From assembly GCA_037176705.1 (NCBI GenBank), contig JBAWUJ010000090.1, positions 1-64,000 on the forward strand: a stretch of DNA of 64,000 nt, given 5' to 3'. Both the position numbers and the translations under genes were made by a program. The notes beneath the pieces were generated by a model. It was given only the letters and a program-made list of their open reading frames with translations, was not told the DNA's origin and made no database searches. Source of the DNA: Molossus alvarezi (Eukaryota; Chordata; Mammalia; Chiroptera; Molossidae). Below, in pieces: positions 1 through 10,060 of the stretch (its first letter is position 1; each line of letters opens with the position of its first letter).

Positions 1-470
1 GGAAACAGCCCAAGTGTCCATCAATAGATGAGTGGAACAAAATTTTTGGTACATATACACACTGGAACAGTATGCAGTTGTAAGAAAGACAGATCTCGTA
101 TCCTCTGAGACAACATGGAGGGACTGGGAGAATATCATGCTAAGAGAAATAAGCCAATCAGAGGAAAACAAATACCACATGATCTCACTTATTTGGAAAA
201 TTTTGTGAACAAAATAAGCTGATGAACAAAAATGATGCAGAGACACAGAAAGTAGTAACGTTCAGATGACAAAATTCAGAGGACGAGGACGATGGTGTGG
301 GGGAAGAAAGGAGATAAATCAAAGACCTTACATGCATAGATGCATCAACAGTGGACACAGACAACAATGCTGAGGTTGGGGCAGGACTGGGAAAAAGGAG
401 TCAAGGAGGGGAAATGGAGACACATCTATAACAAATATTAATTAATTAAATAATAATATATGAAATAAAA
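1..470 (+). mobile_element. L1 3' end fragment (ORF2 C-terminus and 3' UTR)
   Basis: The text reads as the end of L1 ORF2 on the plus strand (the segment usually giving KQPKCPSVDEW-like residues), then an A-rich 3' UTR ending in AT-rich sequence near 430-480. The same 3' end can be read at 43.9-44.35 kb and 55.9-56.35 kb on the plus strand. It continues beyond the left edge, so its full length is unknown. Several substitutions break the frame, so it is not coding. Confidence 0.85.
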
Positions 471-479
471 CACACAATA

Positions 480-720
480 TATATGTCCAAGATAACACAG
501 CAGCGAGCTATTTTATAAAAAGTCAAATATTTGATAATACCTGAGTCTTCTACAGGAATTCTCATCTCAAGAACATGAAAGGCCACAATCAGGGTACGCA
601 CAGTCTGTAGGTGGAGTGCCATCATGCTTTTTGTGTTGGGATCTTAGATTATCTCTGCTTCAGTACCTTAAGTAAATGAGCCACAAATATTTTAAAATGT
701 AGCTTTTAAAGTCCACAATA
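480..720. other. Low-copy segment paralogous to 27.79-28.02 kb
   Basis: This stretch is not recognisable L1 but aligns by eye with 27.79-28.02 kb. Shared landmarks are a CAAGATAA start, an ATTTGAT block, a TCTTCTACAG block and a TCTGTAGG block, in the same order and spacing. No gene is visible. Because the similarity covers non-L1 sequence, the relation between the loci is a genuine duplication and not two copies of one L1 family. Confidence 0.65.
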
Positions 721-1236
721 TGTTTACACTCAAAAAACAAAATGACAAACATTAAATAGACTGAAGGCTTAAAGAGACATTTCTCCAAATACGATAAACA
801 TAGAGCCAGTGAAGCAAGCTCATAAAAAGACAATAAATGTTACTGCTCATCAGAACAATGCAAATCAAAACTAAGGTGACATTCAAGTTTACTCCTAATT
901 AGGCTGTAATGTTTGAATAAAAATACCATGTGTTGTGGAGGGAGTGGAAAAGCTGGGATCCTATACATGAGAGATGTAAAATGGAACAGCTGCTGTGCAT
1001 AACACTGGGAATTCCTTATAACACATTAAACCCTGAATTAAAATAAGCTTCAGAAAACCCACTCATATTACACACCCAAATAATTGGAAATGGGGAGAAA
1101 ATGCCTGTTGGTGGAGGCTCAAAACTGTTCTAAGGGGAAAGAGCTCAAACAGATGAACTGGGGGACAAGGTGTGGTAACTGCAGCTACAATTCATCCATA
1201 AAAAGTGACATTGCCTATTCCGTGCTACGTGGATGA

Positions 1237-1482
1237 TTTTTTTTTTTATCTTCACCCGAGGACATTTTTACACTTTTTGTTCAGACAGAGAGGAAGGAGA
1301 GAGAGAAAGAGAGTGAGAGAAACATCGATGTGAAAGGGACACACCGAGTGGCTGCCACCCGCACGGCCAACCAGGGCAGGGGTCAAGCTGCAACCCAGGT
1401 ACATGCCCTTAGCGGGAACCGAACCCAGGTCTCTCTGTACCACAGGCCAATGCTGTAGCCACTGAGCCAATCCAGCCAGGGC
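1237..1482 (-). mobile_element. VES-family SINE (antisense)
   Basis: A full-length SINE on the minus strand: T-run at the left, a purine-rich (antisense CT-rich) region, then an antisense tRNA-derived head ending in CCAGCCAGGGC. It is flanked by an imperfect duplication of about 17 bp (CTACGTGGATGATTTTT on the left, CTTCGTGGATAATTTTT on the right). The paralogous site near 28.52 kb is empty. Confidence 0.88.
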
Positions 1483-1705
1483 ACTTCGTGGATAATTTTT
1501 GAAGTCATCCATGCTAACAGAGAGAAGTCACATGCTATCATCAGGTCTGATTTCACTCCATGAGTATGATTTATGGGGGACAGTAGCATCAGTTCACACA
1601 GAATATAGGTTGATGTTTGGTTGGTGGGTCAGTGGAGAAATGATATTGACACCTTATGGTGCAGAGCATTGTGTTTATGGGAGCTAAATAAGATTTCACA
1701 CTATT

Positions 1706-1953
1706 GTTGTTGTTGTTTTTTTATCATCCTCACTCAAGGACACTTTTCCATTTTTTGTTCAGATAGAGTGGGAGGGAGAAAGAGAGAGAGAAACATCAAA
1801 ATGAAAGGGACACATCAAGTGGTTGCTACCCACACAACCCAAATAGGGCCAGAGAAAAAATGCAGCTGAGGTACGTGCCCTTAGATGGAACCGAACCCGG
1901 GCCTCTCTGGATCGCAAACTGATGCTCTAACCAATGGGCCAAACAGGCCCTGG
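1706..1953 (-). mobile_element. VES-family SINE (antisense)
   Basis: Second antisense VES SINE, with a poly-T start, GAGAGAGAAAC purine tract and antisense tRNA head ending in AGGCCCTGGC. Imperfect target duplications AGATTTCACACT and AGATTTCATACT flank it. The paralogous locus near 28.73 kb lacks it. Confidence 0.85.
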
Positions 1954-2061
1954 CAGATTTCATACTTTCTAGATGTGGTGGTAGCATAATGTACCAAATA
2001 TACCCTATGTTATGTAACCATTCACTTGCAATACATATTTTTAACATGTTCCCCCATTTTT

Positions 2062-2145
2062 AAATCAGCACTATTTACAATAGCTAAGATCTGGAAACAG
2101 CCCAAGTGTCCATCTATAGATGAGTGGATAAAAAAGCTGTGGTTT
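2062..2145 (+). mobile_element. Short L1 ORF2 fragment
   Basis: About 80 bp of plus-strand L1 ORF2 C-terminal sequence (the AAACAGCCCAAGTGTCCATC block), immediately followed by L1 in the opposite orientation. It is the same ORF2 region that opens the window at position 1. The head-to-head junction near 2146 points to rearrangement or nested insertion. Confidence 0.75.
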
Positions 2146-4814
2146 TTGCTCTTTGATTATGATGTTGGTTGTTGGTCTTTAATATATGGCCTTTATTATG
2201 TCAAGATATGATCCCTCTATTCCAAGATTGCAGAGTGATTTTATCAGAAATGGGAGCTGTATTTTGTTGAATGCTTTTTCAGTGTCTATTGATATGATCC
2301 TGTGATTTTTATTCTTCATTTTGTTCATGTGGTGTATCACATTTATTGATTTATAAATATTGTACCAGCCTTGCATCCCTGGGATGAATCCCACTTGGTC
2401 ATGGTGAACAATTTTTTTGATGTATTGCTGGATTCGATTTGCTAGTGTTTTGTTCAGAATTTTGGCATCTATGTTCATCAGGGATATTGGTCTGTAGCTT
2501 TTTTCTTTGTAGTATCTTTTTCTGGTTTTGGAATTAGAATTATGCTGGCCTCATAAATTGAAAACGAAGTCTTCCTTCTTCTGGAATTTTTTGAAATAGT
2601 TTGAGGAGAATGGGTATTAGTTCTTCTTTGAATGTTCAGGAAAATTCCCCTGTGAAGCCATCCAGGCCTGAGCTTTTGTTTGCTAAAAGAGTCTAAATTA
2701 CATCTTCAATTTCCTTTGTTGTTATTGGTCTGTTCAACTCTTCTTTCTCTTCCTAGTTTAGTTTTGGGGGTCTGTGTTTCCAGAGATTATTTTATTTTTC
2801 CTAGATTGTCCAGTTTGTTGGTATATTTTGATGATCTTTTGTATTTCTGTGGTGCCTGTTGTTAATACTTCTCTTTGGTTTCTGATTGTGTTTATTTGTG
2901 TCCTCTTTTGTTTCTTGGTGAGTCTGGCTAAAGGTCAATTGATCTTGTTTATCTTTGTAAAGAACCAGCTTTTTTTTCATTGATCTTTTAATTTATATAT
3001 ATATGTTATTTAATTCTGCTCTGACTTTTACTACTTCTTTCCTTGTACTTACTCTGTTTTTTTCCTTTTATTTTCTCTATAGATTTTTAAGTTGTAGGTT
3101 TAGAGAATCAACTAGAAATGTTTCTTGTTTCTTGTGGTAAGTCTAGAGTGCTGTGAACTTCCCTCTCAGGACTGCTTTTCATGCCATAAATTTGTGTTGT
3201 GGTGTATTCATTTTCATTGGTTTCCAGAAAATTTTTAATTGCTTCCTGGATCTCATTAGTAACCTAGTCACTGTTTAATGACATTCTGTTTAGCCTCCAA
3301 GTCTTTGAATGTTTTGTTATAATTGTATTCTACTTTCATGCCATTGTGGTCTGAGAAGATGCTTGATATGATTTCAATATTTTTGAATTTGTAGAGACTT
3401 ACTTTGTGTCCTAACATGTAATCTATCTTTGAGAATGTCCCATGTGCACTTCAGAAGAATGTATATTCTGCAGTTTTGGGGTAAAATGTTTCATAAATAT
3501 CAATTAAGTCCAATTGATGTAAGTCATCATTTAAGAACTTTATGTCCTTGTTAAGTTTTTGTCTGAAAGATCTATGCAGTGGTGTAAGTGGAGTATTAAA
3601 GCCACTGACTAAGATCATATTGCTATTCATCTCCTCCATTAAATCCTCCAGAAATTATTTATCATATTTTGGAGCTTCCATATTTGGTGCATATATGTTT
3701 ACATGCGTTATATCCTCTTGTCAGAATGATTCTTTTAATATTATGTAGTGACCTTCTTTGTGTCTTCTTATGGCCTTGTTTTGAAGTCTGTCTTCTGGTA
3801 TAAGAGAATCACTACACAAGCTTTGTTTTTCCTTTCTGTTTGTTTGGTAAAGCTTTTTCCATCCCTTCACTTTCATCTTGTGTGAGCCTTTTGTTGTGAG
3901 GTGAGTTTCTTGTAAACAGCATATATATGGGTCATGTTTTCTTATACAATTGAGGACCCTATGTCTTTTGTTTGGAGCACTTGCGTTATTTACACTCAAG
4001 GTTATTCTTGCTAGATAGTACTTAGCTGCCATTTTAAATTTATGCCTGTGTTCTTCTTTCTCTTTCTCTTTTTCTTCTTTTTCCTCTTCTTACAACAGTC
4101 CTTTCTGCAATTTTTGCAGTTCTGGTTTGGTGGTGGTAAACTCTTGAACTCCTTTAGCTTTTCTTTCTTTTTTTTTTTTTTTTTTTAATCCATGAAGCTC
4201 TTTTTTTCTCCATCCCATTTAAATGACATCCTTGCATTACTTTGTATACTTAATGCGACTCCCTCCCTGCAGTGTTTCTATTGAGAAATCAGCTGACAGT
4301 TTAATGGGAACTCCCTTGTAGGTAACTTTCCGTGTCTCTCTTGCTTCCTTTAAGATTATTTCTTTATGTTTAATGTTTGCCATTTTTATTATGATGTTTC
4401 TAGCTGTGGGTCTTCTGGGGTTCATCTCCCTTGGGACTTTCTGTGTTTCCTGGACTTGTGTGATATTTTCCTTCAGCAGTTTAAGAAAAGTTTCTGCCAT
4501 TATTTTTTCAAACTGGTTCTCTATTCTTTTCTTGGATTCTTCTCTTTCAGGTACACCTATAATGTGAATGGTGTTAGATTTTGTAATATCCCACAGCTCT
4601 TTTAAACTCTCCTCCTGCTTTTTTATTTTTTTTTTTATTATTTGCTGCCTATTTGGGGTGATTTTTCTCTACCTTGTCTTGCAAATTGCTGATTTGGTCC
4701 TCAGCTTCTTCTAACTTCTATTGAACCCTTCAAATGTATTTTTCATATCAGCTATGCCATTCTTTATTTCCTCTTGATTTTTATGTATAAGTACTATTTG
4801 TTACCCATTGCTTC

Positions 4815-4816
<2 letters not shown>

Positions 4817-4865
<49 letters not shown>
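4817..4865. repeat. (TA)n microsatellite
   Basis: About 24 uninterrupted TA units inside the L1 ORF1 region. The equivalent place in the L1 near 63.6 kb has only a short TATATATAG tract, so this is a local expansion in this copy. Confidence 0.97.
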
Positions 4866-4867
<2 letters not shown>

Positions 4868-5359
4868 GAAGTAGTTCCCAGTGAGCTCTTTATAATTCTT
4901 ATTCAGTTGCTTGAAGTTTTCACCATTTTGAGCACCCTTATAGTTATTGCTTTGAATTCTTTTTCTGAACAAGTTGCTTTCTTCTAGTTCCTATAGTTCC
5001 ATTTCTGGTGACTCCTCTTTTTTTTTTTCCCCATTTTGTTGTTGTTTCTTTGTCTCACCATTTTAACAATCTGTTAGTTCTAAGCTTGGTGAGGGATGAT
5101 GAAATATGTACTCAGGTCAGTGTGTACCAATTAAGGATGCTGTACCCCTCTGATGGTTTTAGAGTATGGGTCCCCTTGTCTGCTGTGGATCCTGGAATGT
5201 TGACTCCTGGCAGCTGGAATTGGTCTCTCATGCTGGTCTTGACTCCCCAAGATTTACTGCTGCTTGGGCTGGGGCACCACTCTTGATGGGCTTTGGCTGA
5301 TATTGCTGGGAATGGGCATTAGCTGCCCATATGTTCTCCTAATGCTTGGAGGTGTGCAG

Positions 5360-5595
5360 GTTTGTCCGGTGCCCTGCTGAGGTGCGAGAGCCTTCTGATA
5401 TGTTGCTCGGGTGTGTGGGGTTCCCTAGTATACTGTTGGAGTGTGTGATTTCCAGTGGCATGCTGCCGGAATTCATCGGTCCCTCTGGTATGCTCCTGGG
5501 GCATGTGTGTCCAGCTGGTGTCCTGCTGGGTTTTGTGGATTTTGTCAGTATGCTGCTGGGGTTTGAGGGTTCCTCTGGTATGCTGCTGTAATGCA
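5360..5595 (-). repeat. Minisatellite in the L1 5' end (about 36-40 bp units)
   Basis: Imperfect units built around CTCTGGTATGCTGCTGG recur about every 36-40 bp, with variants at about 5390, 5430, 5460, 5490, 5525, 5550 and 5578. They sit upstream of ORF1 in the L1, where L1 promoters of some mammals are tandem monomers. The units are degenerate, so any promoter role is inference. Confidence 0.7.
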
Positions 5596-6649
5596 TGTAT
5601 CTTACTGGTCTACGTTTGGGGGACAATGCTGACCATTGGGGCTCAGCTCCTAATCAGTCACTGCTGGGAGCCAGTGTCAGCTCCTGGTTTGCACTGGTAC
5701 TGCTGCTGCTGTTACTGCCAGGGGATGCTCCCTGGTCCCATTCTTTTAGTACTGGTGGGAGGTGAGGAGGCTTCGCACCTGAGATTTTGCAGCTGCTGAA
5801 GGAAGGGACTCCAATCTAGCTCCAATGCTGCAGTAGTCAGGGGTAGGTCTCAGGTGCCCTAGTCCTGATGCTTGGTTTGGGGCACTGCTCGTGATCAGTA
5901 TTTTCTGATGATCTGCTGTAGGCCTGGAGCCTGGTGTCTGGGCTGGGCTGCTCACCAGTGCAGGCTTGTGGCCTGATGCCTAAGCTGGTCCTCCCGCAGC
6001 AGTTGCCCTGGGTCCAGTGGTGAGTGCTTTCTACCATGGGCCTGGTCCTGGGCTTTGGGTTAGGTGTGTGCCACTGCGGCCCTGAGTCCTGGGGTGGGTG
6101 CGTGCTGCCACTGCCCTGGGTCCTAGGCTGGGAGCAACCTTTTTGCCACTGCTGGCCAAGAATCTAGAGCCTGAGTCTCAAAATGCCACCAGAGCATCAG
6201 GCTTGGATAAGCCTCAGCTGCTGTAGGGATGGGGCAACAGCTCCCTGCTGGTTTTGGCCACTCCTGCAGGCACCTACTGGGTGCTAACTGTGTCAACAGA
6301 GCTGAGTTCACTGGACAGATGGTGCAAAATGCTCTCTTGCACTCAGGTGGCTGGGCCCAAGCTGATCCATTTTCTACTACCTGGGAAGTACCAGGATAAT
6401 CCAATATGGCAGAATTGCCAGGCTGTGCTGGGGAAAGTTTACTGGCTTCCCAATTATCACAGAGCCTTCTGCTTTCCATCCACAGCAAAGGAACCTTCTG
6501 CCCTGTGTCTCTGCACTGCTCAAGGTTGGTCTTCCATGCTTACATTCACTCACACTTTATCTCACACTCTCTCAAACTCTCACATCATCACCCACACTCT
6601 GGTCCTACCCAACACTATCTGTTTTATTTACACATTTTTTGACAGATTC

Positions 6650-7040
6650 AAACTTTACCTATATGTTTTCTGTTTTATTGAATTTATAGGAGTGACGCTG
6701 TTAGTACATATACACAGGTTTCAGGTGTACCATTCTATCTTATTCATTTGGATATCATGCTGTGTATTCACCACACCAAGTCACGTCCCCTTCCTTCCCC
6801 ATATTGAGAAGATTGCCTTAGTGATCTCCACCTGAGAGGCACACTCTTGCTCCTCTGTTGCTAATTCCTCCTCTACTACCTCCTCCTCCTCCACATCTCA
6901 GATATATTGCAGCACCTGTGTCCAGAAAGAAATAGATCACCTCCATCAATCACCTCTTTGTAAAGATGGCTTGTCGGTTTGCTCTACTGGACTTGATTTT
7001 CCATCAAGACACTGAAATAATTACACATGACACAACAACA
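6650..7040 (-). mobile_element. Old L1 3' UTR (L1MA/L1MB-like)
   Basis: Contains the hallmark antisense L1 3' UTR order: TTTATTGAATTTAT near 6680, then GTGACGCTG, then CAGGTTTCAGGTGTACCATTC, then GTGTATTCACCAC. A paralogue with the same blocks lies at 29.31-29.69 kb. Both show the same TCCTCCTCTACT-type tract downstream, so the whole segment was duplicated. Confidence 0.7.
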
Positions 7041-8100
7041 GCCAGTAGCTCGAGGTTCTCTGGAGCATCTTGAGCTTGCAAGACCTTCTAGGGGCCTGGC
7101 TCTTGCTTCTGCGGTAGGTTCACAGAAGCTTTGCGAAGAGAGGCTGACACCATAAAATAGGCCAAGAGGGAAGCTATTGGGCAACTTCTACCCACACTTC
7201 ACCATACACCGGATGATTCCCCATGCCACCACTCTAATTTGACACCACAGTTCACACAAACCACTCTCTATTATTGCACCCCAGGCTGCCTCTTCCCACT
7301 CTACATTGTGACACCTTTTGGCATCTTGTTGCAGACACTCCAATGTGACACCTGTAATCTAACTTGCATACTTCCATGTGACATCGCACAATTGCAATTC
7401 CCACAATCAACCCTGAAACCTAGGATTTCTACTGAACATGGATCACTTAACCCACACTTCACTCTGATACCATCAGGACTTTTACTGCCCATAAAGCCTT
7501 ATCACAACTCCAGGACACCCATGATACTCACCCTTTTCTAATCCCCAGGGCTTCACTGCATTGTGAAACCAAAGGCTCACACCAACCATAAACTAAGTTG
7601 AAAAGTGTGCTCAGTGTCCAAAAAGTACTAGGAAATTGTGGAAGCCATTGGCCATCACTGATCTAAGGTATTCCTGGACATGGGCTTAAAACGGCTTCAG
7701 TACCATCTGCAACTTTAGTCTCTCACTCTCATCTCTCCACATTGATCTTTCTGTTGCCCACTGCATACATTCCACAGAGACTTTGGACCTGCACACTACT
7801 TCATCGACCTTAAGATTTTTGAGCCTGAACCAACTGAATTCCAGATCTGGAAATTCCAACCTCATCCTGGACCCGAATCTCTGATGACACAGCTTTGTTT
7901 CTTCATCACTTAGTTTGTCCAGGTGAGACCCCAATGTCCAGAGACAGGGAAACATAGAGTTCAGTGCATGAACAGGAGCTCTTCACATGTCCTCCTCTAT
8001 CTCCAGTCACCCTGAGTCATGGTGTTCACATAGTATTCAGGGGATGGTGCCACAGGCCCTGTTTCATTGAAGAAATAGTAAAAAATATCCTCAGCTGAGT
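7040..8100. other. Unassigned sequence; degenerate minisatellite at 7200-7570
   Basis: No gene, SINE or L1 is recognisable. Between about 7200 and 7570, short blocks ending in TGTGACACC or TGTGACATC recur loosely every 40-50 bp. Read on the minus strand (GGTGTCACA cores) they resemble the degenerate repeat at 10.35-10.98 kb, in inverted orientation. The rest (7570-8100) shows no structure I can name. Confidence 0.45.
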
Positions 8101-8514
8101 AATAAAATAATATTAATAGTAATCATCATTATCAATAGAAGCCCAAATGGAAAAGGAGGTTCATGCTGCAGCTAGGATCTCTGAAAATGTCTGCACTCTT
8201 ATGTTCAACATGTTTCATCCCAACATCTTTATAATAAACAGTGTTCTCACTGGACCCTACAAGATTGGAACATCCAAGGAAAGTGGAAAACAACTGTGAT
8301 GGTGAGGAGAAGTAATTGGGGCAGAACTACACCTTTCTATAAAAAGACAACGAGCTATTAGTGGTAGGTGGTAGAAAAAATGTTATTCAATAATCCACTT
8401 CTGAAGAAGAAGGTGGTCTGAAGGTGTGGATGGTGTCCTGAAAGAGAGCACCAATCAGCGAGGCATAAGTGTGCTGTTGTTTTGAGGGAGATCAGACATG
8501 CCCACTCCTTCATC
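8100..8514 (-). other. 3' flank of truncated TSPY copy, paralogous to 11.6-12.0 kb
   Basis: Sequence downstream of the truncated TSPY copy follows 11.60-12.00 kb block by block: the ATCATCAT-rich start, AACATGTTTCATCC versus AACATGTTCCATTA, ACAGTGTTCTCACTGG versus ACAGTGTTTTCAGTGG, and the TTTCTATAAA block. It shows that the duplication extended past the gene. Confidence 0.75.
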
Positions 8515-8787
8515 TTACGGAAGCTTCTTTAGCAAGTGTCTGAATGACAGTGCAATTCTCCAGACTTCCTGTATCATGGTTATACCCTGACAACCTGAAG
8601 GCACAGGCTCTATTTCTGCCAGCTTCAATGTGTCTATTTGGAAAAGAAATGTCCCAGCTACTGGGCAAGGCAAGGTTGAGAGAACAGCTGGGATCTCCTC
8701 ACCTGTCCTAGTCTCCCTCCCCTCTCCTGCTGCCATCATCTTCACATAGTACTTCAGGAGATCGCTCCACAGGTCCTTTATGTAGAT
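8515..8787 (-). pseudogene. TSPY: TSPY-like truncated copy (exons 5 and 6 only)
   Basis: Exon 5 is 8703-8787: acceptor AG just before ATCTACATAAAG, donor CAG|GTGAGG, length 85 nt as in the longer copy at 12.2 kb. It encodes KDLWSDLLKYYVK, the C-terminal part of the TSPY NAP/SET domain. A plausible exon 6 starts at 8594 after TTCAG and ends at a TAA at 8515-8517, in phase with exon 5. Upstream of exon 5 the sequence switches to an unrelated low-copy repeat (8.84-9.26 kb), so exons 1-4 are missing. This is a partial duplicate and cannot make the protein unless spliced to other upstream exons. Exon 6 borders are inferred. Confidence 0.85.
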
Positions 8788-8839
8788 CTAGTTTAAAGAT
8801 ATGAGCAGGTCTGAATAAAGCCTTCATGCTGTAGTGAAT

Positions 8840-9257
8840 CAGAGATGGAGCAGCTATGACACTTGCAGGGGAAGATGTAGCACTGAGCTGACAGCACTTC
8901 GCAGGCCTTCCCTGCCCAAGGCCTGAGGATGGAAGAAACAGTTACATATACCCAGAGGGGTAAACAGATGTGTGTGAAGGGCTGCCCATCAGGCACCCTG
9001 GCTATGAGGGGCCAGGAAAGGAGGATAACTGGGGCACTGATTACACAGAGCAACAACTACTCCTGTCCCTCCAGCTGTCATGTGTGGGCTCCCCAAGTTC
9101 AAAAGCAGCAGAAAAGCAAGAACTCAGCAGCCTAGTAATTTCTCTAATGAATCCCAAGCAAGGTAGAGAATTAATCTTAGGTCATGTGAAGGGACACTCG
9201 TCCAATGTGTGGAAATCCTCATCTGTGTAAATAGGTGCTGAAGACACTAAGTGCTGT
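8840..9257. repeat. Low-copy repeat A, first copy
   Basis: Aligns by eye with 19.08-19.47 kb over nearly its whole length: GAAACAGTTACATAT versus GAACTGTTACATAT, then GGGCTGCCCATCAGG versus AGGCTGCCCATCAGG, then CCTCCAGCTGTCATGTGTGG versus CCTCCAGTTGTCATGTGTGG. It lies directly upstream of the truncated TSPY exon 5. The family is unknown: it could be an old transposon or a host segment duplicated with TSPY. Confidence 0.7.
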
Positions 9258-9259
9258 AT

Positions 9260-9435
9260 GTGCCATGGCCGGTTCTGCTCAGAGGCTAGAGCAATGATTT
9301 ACATTCCAGAGGGACTGAGGTTCAGTTCCCGCTAAGGGCTTGTATTTCAGTTGCATTTTGTCCCCTGCCCTGGATGGTTCGTATGCATGGCAACCACTCA
9401 ATGTGTCTCTTTCATGTTGATGTTTCTCTCTCTCA

Positions 9436-9484
<49 letters not shown>

Positions 9485-9570
9485 TTCATTTTCTCTGTCT
9501 ATCTCTCTCTCTTTCACTCTATCTGAACAAGAAATGGAAAAATGTCCTAGAGTGAGGATAAATAATTGAA
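9260..9570 (+). mobile_element. VES-family SINE with (CT)n expansion
   Basis: Plus-strand VES head (GCCATGGCCGGTTCTGCTCAG), a pol III B-box-like GGTTCAGTTCC, then a CT tract whose core (about 9438-9482) is a pure CT microsatellite, ending in the GAACAAGAAATGGAAAAATGT tail and AT-rich end. It is flanked by an imperfect direct repeat of about 95 bp (9160-9257 and 9575-9672), far longer than an ordinary target-site duplication. Confidence 0.85.
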
Positions 9571-9780
9571 TAAATAAGAACTGGAGAATCAATCTCAGGT
9601 CATGGGGAGGGACAATGGTCCAGATGTGCAGAATTTCCCATCCAGGCAAATACGTGCTGAGGACAATAAGTGCTGCAGTTGTGGCTACAGTGAGCAGAAT
9701 ACATGTGAATTAGAAGCACATCAAAGGACAAAGAGTGAGAGTGGAGGACTTTGCCAACAGTGGCAAGAGGCCTCAGGAGA
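9570..9780. repeat. Low-copy repeat A, continuation with duplicated edge
   Basis: Continues the similarity to 19.40-19.60 kb (CCAGATGTGCAGAATTTCCC is shared). Its first 95 bp also repeat the sequence just left of the SINE at 9160-9257. No gene is visible. Confidence 0.65.
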
Positions 9781-9884
9781 TGCCCAAGCCACCTAAAATA
9801 CATTTCAGAAACGGGGAAGAATCCTGGTGAAGAACCATGCCTCTTGTCAGTGCTCAGGCCCATCCTTTGAAAAGTGTAGGTGTT

Positions 9885-10060
9885 TAGGGCTCCCCCAGTG
9901 GCTCATTCGATTGTAGGGGTGATGTGGAAGACAAACAATAGATTTGTTGCTCTCACATCATTGATTCTCCTCTCTCCATGTATGTCATATCCTCTTCTCA
10001 CTCTTCTGAAGATACATGGAAAAGTATCCTGAGGTGAAGATTATTCTTAAGAAAAATTGT
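9885..10060 (+). mobile_element. Degenerate tRNA-derived SINE
   Basis: A decayed SINE: CCCAGTGGCTCATTCGA head, central TCACATCATTGATTCTC, CT-rich region, and a tail AAGATACATGGAAAAGTATCCTGAGGTGA that matches the VES-type tail GGAAAAATGTCCT-GGTGAGG. It is much older than the crisp VES copies. Confidence 0.55.

Larger units (their letters stand above)
720..2055 (+). mobile_element. Ancient L1M-type ORF2 3' end/3' UTR, interrupted by two SINEs
   Basis: The order of motifs is that of an old mammalian L1 3' region on the plus strand: the 'six-base TTTCTCC' block near 780, the CAAATCAAAACTA block near 864, the GTAAAATGG block near 977, and the 3' UTR-like blocks after 1160. It is heavily mutated. 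The paralogue at 28.07-28.83 kb carries the same relic without the two SINEs, so the SINEs at 1237-1482 and 1706-1953 arrived later. Confidence 0.7.
2146..6540 (-). mobile_element. Older-subfamily L1, 3'-truncated, with long GC-rich 5' end
   Basis: Minus-strand L1 lacking its 3' portion. The reverse-transcriptase region is readable at 2179-2478 ([13 protein letters not shown] and [13 protein letters not shown] on the minus strand), the endonuclease/ORF2 start lies near 3.45-4.03 kb, and ORF1-like sequence at 4.2-5.0 kb. A long GC-rich, repeat-containing 5' region runs to about 6.5 kb. Stops and frameshifts break every frame. The same diverged subfamily appears at 60.2-64.0 kb; the L1s at 21.6, 34.2 and 46.3 kb are a different, closer-knit group. 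Confidence 0.85.

Noticed and set aside
6254..6835. A 193-codon plus-strand open frame, the second longest in the window
   Set aside because: It spans the L1 5' end, a CACACTCT-rich stretch and an antisense old L1 3' UTR, so it crosses element borders and has no domain.
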